A stretch of 64,000 nucleotides of DNA from positions 248,001-312,000 of the forward strand of contig JAGYXB010001571.1 in the NCBI GenBank assembly GCA_022495005.1, written 5' to 3'. Source of the DNA: Rhyacophila brunnea (lineage: Eukaryota; Arthropoda; Insecta; Trichoptera; Rhyacophilidae). A program made the translations under genes and the position numbers. Below, in pieces: positions 56,871-64,000 of this stretch (positions within the stretch are counted from its first letter, which is position 1; each line of letters starts with the position of its first letter). The notes beneath the pieces are model-generated. The model made no database searches and was not told where the DNA came from. It saw only the letters and a list, made by a program, of their open reading frames with translations.

Positions 56871-59527
56871 TTTATAACTATAACACATACAATATCATTT
56901 TCATGTCACAAATAATTACAAATATTATATTGTATTGTATCTTAATAATAATTAATGATTCACTTTTCTTGGATCTAGAGCGGCTAACATAATACATATT
57001 ATGCACATTGATTTTCTTTTTCTTTTCTGATGCATACACGAAAGAAAAACATATTTATTCCATACAAATGTATTATATTTACATTTTTTTAATCTGGTTC
57101 TCAATACGCGAAATGCATGTAGATATTTTAAAACACTATTATCTACCTGCTACAAAAGAACCGCAATTCTCTGCTCTAATTATTTTTTGTTGCAGGTGCT
57201 AAATCAAAACTAATAGTTAATTCATATCGTTGTTTTTGTTTTGGGACAAAACATATTTTGGAATAGTTTATATTATTAGTATAAGCATAGTTTTTTTGTC
57301 GCGTTTTTATAATGTTATTCAAAATGATTGTCAAACGTACGTTTAAATACGACACAGATTGTGGCTTGTTTCTGAGCTAGTCGCAACGTAACTTCACATC
57401 CAATGGAAAAGTTTCACAAGATTGAAAAGAAATCCTACAATTTTTAACGATTTACAATAGGCAATAATGTCATAAAAGAAAGCCTTAAGATCTTGGATCA
57501 TATTTTAACTGCGATGTAATATTTTTTTGTCCGTATTGTTTTTATATCACTGATCTTTGTGACATGTCAGTAAACAGTGGAATTGTGACGAGATGAATAA
57601 TGAATTGCATCTACTATATTAATATAATCGGAGTTCCGTAATTTTTTAAACAATGGAAACACGTAAAAGACATCGTGCAATTTATTTCTTGCATTATTTA
57701 AAAAATGTATGCGTACATAACAAGAACACGACGATGATGTTCATTTAAAGTTTAAGTTTAAAGCCAGTCTTGCATCATTCGGCGGGCGAAACAATGAACC
57801 CGAATTTTTATTTGCATTTTTATTCATCCACTCTTCCCGGTCGTTAGTGTTGCAATCAATGGGCCAACATACTAATGTTATTATTAAATCGGATTTTCAA
57901 TGTTTTATTTTTAATTTATGAAGAAGTGTGTTTTCCACGTCCGAAATAACTGTCATTAAAATATCAAATGACGGCGCAACTCTCAAAATTTGCATCAAAA
58001 TTATTACATTATTGTTTGATCATATTATTAACATTATTTACTCGAACTTTCTCATTTACATATCACGTTGTCACCGTAACATCATAATAATATAGGCGAT
58101 ACGTAATATTATTGATCATTGCTATATTGTAAGGTAAACTGAGCTTACTTGGTTATATAACATAATATGTTGATGATAGACAATATTTTCTAACTCGGTG
58201 ATATAGAAAATAAAAACATTTTAAATCAGAAACTTCACAATTAATACATTCTGTCGATTACATTTTGACACAATTCGTGATGTCAAACTTGGCAAAATCA
58301 GGATTGTATCCAATCTGCTCCATTTTTCAATTTGGTATCATGGTTGAACGTACCATTATATCTCTTATATTTTCAGTATTAGTTTTGATTTCTTTTTAAC
58401 AAACCTTCTGATCGAAAGCCGATTGTGTTAATGTCTACCCCACATATTCACAAAGTTATTATCTTCAATGTAGGTTAACCGTGGTATTCAAAGTGTGTGC
58501 CGTAGGCTGTTAGAAAAAATATATAGACAATCTTAATTCAACTCGCTGAAGCACAGGCAAAGAATTAATAATGAATTATTATGCTTCGATATTTGTTTTA
58601 TTCAGGCGATAACCACATTTTAATATGGCATACTGCTCTTCCCTTATCGCAGTCATTTCGCACGTAGTCGAAATTGGATAGGACTTCACTTTTTAACGGC
58701 CAATTACCGATCGAATCCTTTTGCCACGTCGTTCCAGTTCCAGTTCTTGTTCGTAATATAATTATGGTTTTTGTCATATAATAAATATACCTATATAGTT
58801 TTATAGTACATACGCCAAAACACTATAAATTTTCTTTTCCGTAATCTTTGTCGGAAATAAATACTATGATATTTTAAAATTCTGAAAAGTAAAATATAAA
58901 TTATATTGCTCAAAAATGTTGAAGTTCAGATATGGCCTTTTATTGGCCTTGTGTTTCTCTTACAGATCACTATTGCATGTTTCAGTTTGACGTAAGTGCC
59001 ACTTTTTGTATGGATACATAAATACTATGGTGGAAAACATAGAACGTTAATTTATACGCGAATTAGAGGTCCCAGAATTCATGTTTTTGCTTAACTTATA
59101 TAGCTTTATACTCCATCTCTGTAAGAGAAGATTGTATTCAACATCTTTGATATTGTTAATAACGTCTATTCATAGAAGAAAATCTCAAAAATATATGCCT
59201 GCAGACAAAACGTGCGTATTTTTTGTTGTTGTGAGAAAATACCAGGTACCTACTTGGGTGCCGTGAATCAAAAAAGTTTGTAAACGACTGGGCAATTAAT
59301 GAAAATAATAATTACATGATACATATTGGATATTTTACCTTTTATATTGTGTACCTACCTAGGTTCGTGGAAGTTGTGTAAACTTTTCAGAGCTTTTAAT
59401 ATTATAAAACACAACTCTTTTATGGCTTTATTTGCGTTGCGCATAAAAAGTTGAGCCGAAGTCAATTATAAAGTTTGTCAGGCTTTATAATTTATAATAT
59501 TGTAAATTATACTATTATGTAACAGCA
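56871..59527. other. unassigned AT-rich DNA
   Basis: Nothing gene-like was supported. A CG-richer patch (57775-57870) and an acceptor/donor pair at 58965/58992 (see findings) are the only signals noted. Confidence 0.38.
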
Positions 59528-59600
59528 AACGAGTTGGCTCAGCGAATGCTTAGCACGCTAGGGTGGTCACGTTTGCGACTCGTGCCCCGAATGTCACCAC
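59528..59600 (+). repeat. tRNA-like SINE head (degenerate)
   Basis: GAGTTGGCTCAGCGAATGC resembles box A. TTTGCGACTCGTGCC lies where box B is expected but is diverged. Confidence 0.35.
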
Positions 59601-60047
59601 GCAGCACTTTAATTTCGTAGACATGACAAAGTGACGTGGCTTCCAAAATCACTCCTGATACAAGTAACGTGACAAGGCTTGTCATTATGGAATATAGACG
59701 TATTAATTTGACGTTTTAATCTTTAGCTCTTTAGCACAACAAACATGTAAGTAATAATTAAGGAAGGTCTTTTATGAATACATAATAAATTAAGCTAACT
59801 TGGTAGTAACTAACTAGGTACGACGACAAAAATATTTTTTTCGAATATTGTTGGCTTTGGCGGCCCTCGTAATCAAGTGCGTGGGGCACTTTATTTTGTA
59901 TACGTTTCCGATTCGATTTAATTAAATTCGTAGTTTAATGACGTTAGCTGAGCCATGTGACCTGTTGTACTATTAAAAACCATGTATCTAATATGAAGAT
60001 TTATTAATACTGACTGCTTGATGGAAATTAATTTTAAATTACTTATT

Positions 60048-60275
60048 TGGCGCGGCTTAAGCTTCGGCCTATTATAACGTCGTCGGTCCCAGGTTCGAAT
60101 CCTGGGTCTGGCAAGTATACATTGTTTTTCAATTTGTGTATGTGTCAGGGTATGGACGTAATAGGTTGAGCAAGTGGCCAACATCCATTTCTCGTAAAAA
60201 CAAAATCTGTGAATACACACCTCCACTCTGTGGAGACCCATGGTCATGGTCGGAAATTTAAAATAAATGCTTACG
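60048..60275 (+). mobile_element. tRNA-headed SINE, same head as 20.8 kb
   Basis: The head has box B AGGTTCGAATCC within a paired CCCAG...CTGGG arm, followed by TCTGGCAAGTATACATTGTT, TTTCAATTTGTGTATGTGTC and GTGGCCAACATCC. These track the SINE at 20797-20640 (TCTGGCGAATGCACATATTG, TTTCAATATGTG, GTGGCTAACAT). The 3' ends of the two copies differ. Confidence 0.62.
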
Positions 60276-61699
60276 TTCAACTAAAGTGCTAGCATACACA
60301 TATGATATCGAATAGATAACTCTAAAGTACGTATTATTTACCTACATGAAATTGTATTTACAGCTCCAAGTATTTTTGATAGTACCTACCTAAGCAATTT
60401 TGTTAAAAAATAATAATTTAAAAAAAAAAATAAGAGACTAGTGAAAATAATTAGTTACATTAATTTATATTATAACTAACTATAAAATATAAATTATCAA
60501 TAATTTCGTGCAAGTCCGCAATAACTATCGTTGGAATTGAGATTCCTCTAACTCCCAGAGTTTTATTTCTATATTTTTGTTATATTATGAAATTCTGACG
60601 ATTCCCGATTTGGTATAAAATTTATCTTCTGTTAATAAATAAAACAACTTTTAATTTTGTTTATTTTTTCTATTTCCACAAAAATTAATTTACTCCAAGA
60701 TCTTTTTAGTCTTTTAGACATCTTCAATTGGTGACAGAGAAGTTTCCAAGAAGGGTTGATTAATTAAAGTTGTCTTAAAAATAAACCGGTCTTCGAATAA
60801 AATAACAATTATGGAAATAGTACAAAAAAAGAACTAACGAAAATAAGTGTTTGTTATTTTTAAATATCATGTTTTGCCGCCAAAAAATAATAGTGAAACA
60901 AAATATAATTCGCTTTAAAATTTGATCATAATGGATTTTCTTTCCCATTGCCTAACATTGAAAGTTCATTATGTTACGCGATATTACGTTTGAAAATATA
61001 TTAAAGTAGACGGCACACAATTATTGAAATAATTTTAATTTAATAAAATATATTTTTGTTGTTATTATACCTATATTGTTTATGTGAGTTACAATAGTGG
61101 AATACAACATTATCGGATTTTTTGTTTAAAAAAATCAGGACAAGGACAGATGAATAACTGATCATGCATTGCTTTCAGTTGAGATTAATTCGGTAAACGT
61201 AATATTATTACGACTATGAAATGGAAGAATAGATAATCGAGGCCTTCTTATTAATAATAAAAAATAATATAATTGTTTTTCTCCTCTGTCCTTACACATA
61301 TATGACGTATTCTTTTACAGTAGGTTAGAACTATGGTTCGCAATTTCGCATGGTTTATTGATTTTGAAATCGTAGATTGAAAATGCCAAATTTACTTTAC
61401 GAATGATACGAAAACGCATGTTTCGAGCGTGAGCTGACCAAAGGAGAAAACGAATTGAAAATATCTTCCAAATTTTCACTACCGGTAAATCTAATAAGTA
61501 TTGTCTGTCTGTATGTATATAAAATGTCGTAGAAAATATTCTGTTTCGTCCTAAGTTATTGTGAAAACGATAACTTAGATCTTTTTAAAAATGAACATTG
61601 ATACACTATTGTTAGTAAATCTTGATATAAGTATAACCTTTTCAAATTTCTTTTATTTTGTTAACTGTCAATTCATGGTGGAACTGCATTGTATTGTTG
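60276..61699. other. unassigned AT-rich DNA
   Basis: Nothing was recognised. Confidence 0.4.
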
Positions 61700-61775
61700 T
61701 TTTTGAAAATGTCCCTCTGAGGCGGACGAAACCGGTCCTAATCTATTGATTAAAAGTGGAATAAGTACTACAAAA
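61700..61775 (-). repeat. GGACCGGGTTCG repeat, copy 2
   Basis: The reverse counterpart of 30089-30185: CGGACGAAACCGGTCCTAAT, then GTGGAATAAGTACTAC. Confidence 0.45.
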
Positions 61776-64000
61776 AAATTGCGTTTTATTAAATAAAAAC
61801 AACAATAACCTTTTCAGGTTTGCGGGCTTAGAAAAAAATTACCTTCATAAGTTTTATTTCCTTCTATTCATATCGTAAATATGTCACTAAAATTGAAATA
61901 AATGGAATTTCATTAGCAAAAATGTATAGTCGTACAAACTACACCACAATTTTCGATACAAAACTTAATATCAGCATTGAAAATGATAATTGCGAAGCTT
62001 CAGGATTGTAAATTCTATCAAGGGTTGCAATTTTTAGTGTATAACAGCTTGCATAACTCAGGTGTAGTTTTCTTTTTAACAAATGAAATTTATATATAAA
62101 ACTCACTTTTCTTTTGAAACATTTTCCATTGAATAATCTCCACTGAGAAAATTTTCCATTGGAGGCTGAAGCATGACAATAAATCTCACATTATTTATAT
62201 TTAGTTGGAATAATTAGACGTTGTGATTAATGAAGCTTTTCTTGTCAGTTATAATCACGTACCTACATAATATCTTCTGTAGTATAATATAACTTCTGAC
62301 AATATTTTATCTCTACATTCCAGTCGACACTATGTCTCTGGAAACTCTTGGTATAATTTTACTTGCTAAGTATTCCCTATTCGTGTTATCTGCTTTCCCT
62401 TCCACCTAACTCGGGTAGTGTTGTTTATGAGAACTACACAATTGCTCTTCAAGATAAGACTTATTCGCTATTTGTCTTTCACTGCTATTTTATTTAGAAG
62501 CTTGCTCTTCAGCTAAGCTTAGCAAAACCACGAATTATTTTGTTACGTGCATTCCAAATTATTGTATTAGAATTAATGACAATTATTTCGATTTTAATGT
62601 TAATATTTTTTTATGCAGAAAAACTACCAGAAACATTGTTTTACGACCAACGTAGTTTTCCTCTTACGTTCCAGATTTATACGTTAGGTTTGATTTCACT
62701 CTTATGCGAGACATCGCTGAATTATATATGTGACATGACGTGACAAAATTGCGAAATAACAAAATATGGCAGTACCTACCTATAATTTGGTCACTCTTCG
62801 TGACCCTCAATACAATTGTTAATGACACAATATAATAATATTATCTATGTAAGATTTTTTTCACAATGGCGGCGTCGACCACACATACAAATTACTGTGT
62901 TTATAATGGCATTACGTTTTGCTGATTTGTCTTTGAAATTCCAACGTGGCAAGCAGTTAATCACCAGTTAAAATGCTGGTGTTTTGTTAGTAGTAATGGT
63001 AACCCTCGATCGCGACCTCGTGTGCGCAAATCCAATTACTCTCGCAACTTACTTATAGCTTGCTTAGTCTTAAATACCCACCTAATGTGGTGAACATTGT
63101 AATGGCGTGTGTCTGAAACTGACATTTAACATTTAGGCTTTAATTCACAATCAATTCGCGTTTGTCTTAATAGAATTAAGACCTACTAACCAAATGAGTT
63201 CGGAAAATTATATGAGGCCAGGCTCGACATAACAACTTGGACTAGGCATGTCTAGGTTATACAAAACAAATATATATGCACTTATACAGTAGTCCAGGCA
63301 TGTTCAACATCAAGTACTTATGCTGTGATCTATTATCAAAACTGGGAGTGATCAACCACACTCTCTCACTGTCATTCTTTAAACTTCTAGGTATAATTCG
63401 TTGACACTGTAGGCCTTCCGAAATAATGGTATTAAAAACTAGCACAATAGCATGACACAAAGTTCTACTAACTTCTTGAAATTTTCATTACACTTAAGTA
63501 TATTGACGCCAAACTATTAATTATCATACTGTGCAAAGAGCCTACTGCGCTACGGTAACTAAGCCTTTTATTCAGGTCGCGAGTGATGCAATATGAATTA
63601 AGTGATACGACGGTAACGTGGGCTTCCTCGTGGTTAATTTGAAAATAACCTTCACATAGGGGCTGATTAAGGAAATAAAAATAGGAATGGTTAATGCTTC
63701 TCCTTCAAAATCTCAATTAAATCATGATGTCCCGACTTAATTCCTACGGGGGGGGGGTCTATGGTGCAATCCACCAAAATTCACGCTGCGATCGCGATCG
63801 ACGAATTCGACATGTCTGCAGTAGGCAACAAAATATATTATAGGTTACTTGTAAGATTTTCGATTCCGAGATTAGGTTTGGTATACCATGTTTTTATTAT
63901 AAATTATAATTTAAAAAAAATACATGTCAGTATTACGTATTAGTATTACTACGGAACGGAACTCTTACGAAACTTTGATTAAATACATAATTACATTTTT
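61776..64000. other. unassigned AT-rich DNA
   Basis: Ten consecutive G occur at 63748-63757. Frames of 60-67 codons lack motifs. Nothing else was recognised. Confidence 0.4.

Noticed and set aside
59918..60280. 120-codon minus-strand frame
   Set aside because: It runs antisense through the tRNA-headed SINE at 60048-60275.

Overview
The window reads as AT-rich insect nuclear DNA that is intergenic or deep-intronic. No complete host protein-coding gene can be supported, and no open reading frame longer than about 173 codons exists. The insect assignment rests on four things: a decayed DD34D mariner element, tRNA-headed SINEs with a LINE-derived 3' end, several hAT-type elements with 8-bp target-site duplications (TSDs), and recurrent TAGGTACCTA-like words. 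I cannot place the species. Lepidoptera and Hemiptera are both reasonable guesses.

Layout. 0-20 kb: three copies of a palindromic element beginning GGCCCGTTTCAG (764-1082, 4987-5326, 16425-16742), the last sitting inside a hAT-like element (16293-17665). Also here are LINE 3' relics (6.6, 8.6, 12.1 and 14.2 kb) and copies of a dispersed family bounded by CAACGTTTT (7.5, 10.6 and 19.0 kb). 20-28 kb: a tRNA-headed SINE (20342-20797) that shares its 3' half with a LINE fragment (22190-22660), a 35-bp perfect hairpin (23083-23173), a 1.56-kb fold-back element whose two ~680-bp arms are nearly complementary (24247-25808), and a 705-bp TA-flanked element with a decayed ORF (26583-27287). 28-41 kb: nested and duplicated fold-back elements near 31.4-32.1 kb, a CpG-rich unassigned stretch, a long-TIR hAT element with a perfect TSD (34321-34896), a GC-rich perfect 68-bp-arm hairpin (36004-36181), a possible cysteine-rich exon near 37.2 kb, and a 214-bp hAT-like MITE (40600-40813). 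41-64 kb: further hAT-like elements (43836-44568, 44731-45040, 52237-52583, 53401-54525, 54766-55209), a complete-length but broken mariner (46490-47782) inserted inside another repeat, a pogo/Tigger-like relic with an acidic tail (49407-49841), and several tRNA-like SINE heads.

The elements do not form a pathway. The window is a layered record of transposition, and its value lies in clean TSDs, nesting order and several large inverted repeats that would fold into double-stranded RNA if transcribed. All similarity statements are by eye. No alignment or database search was run.
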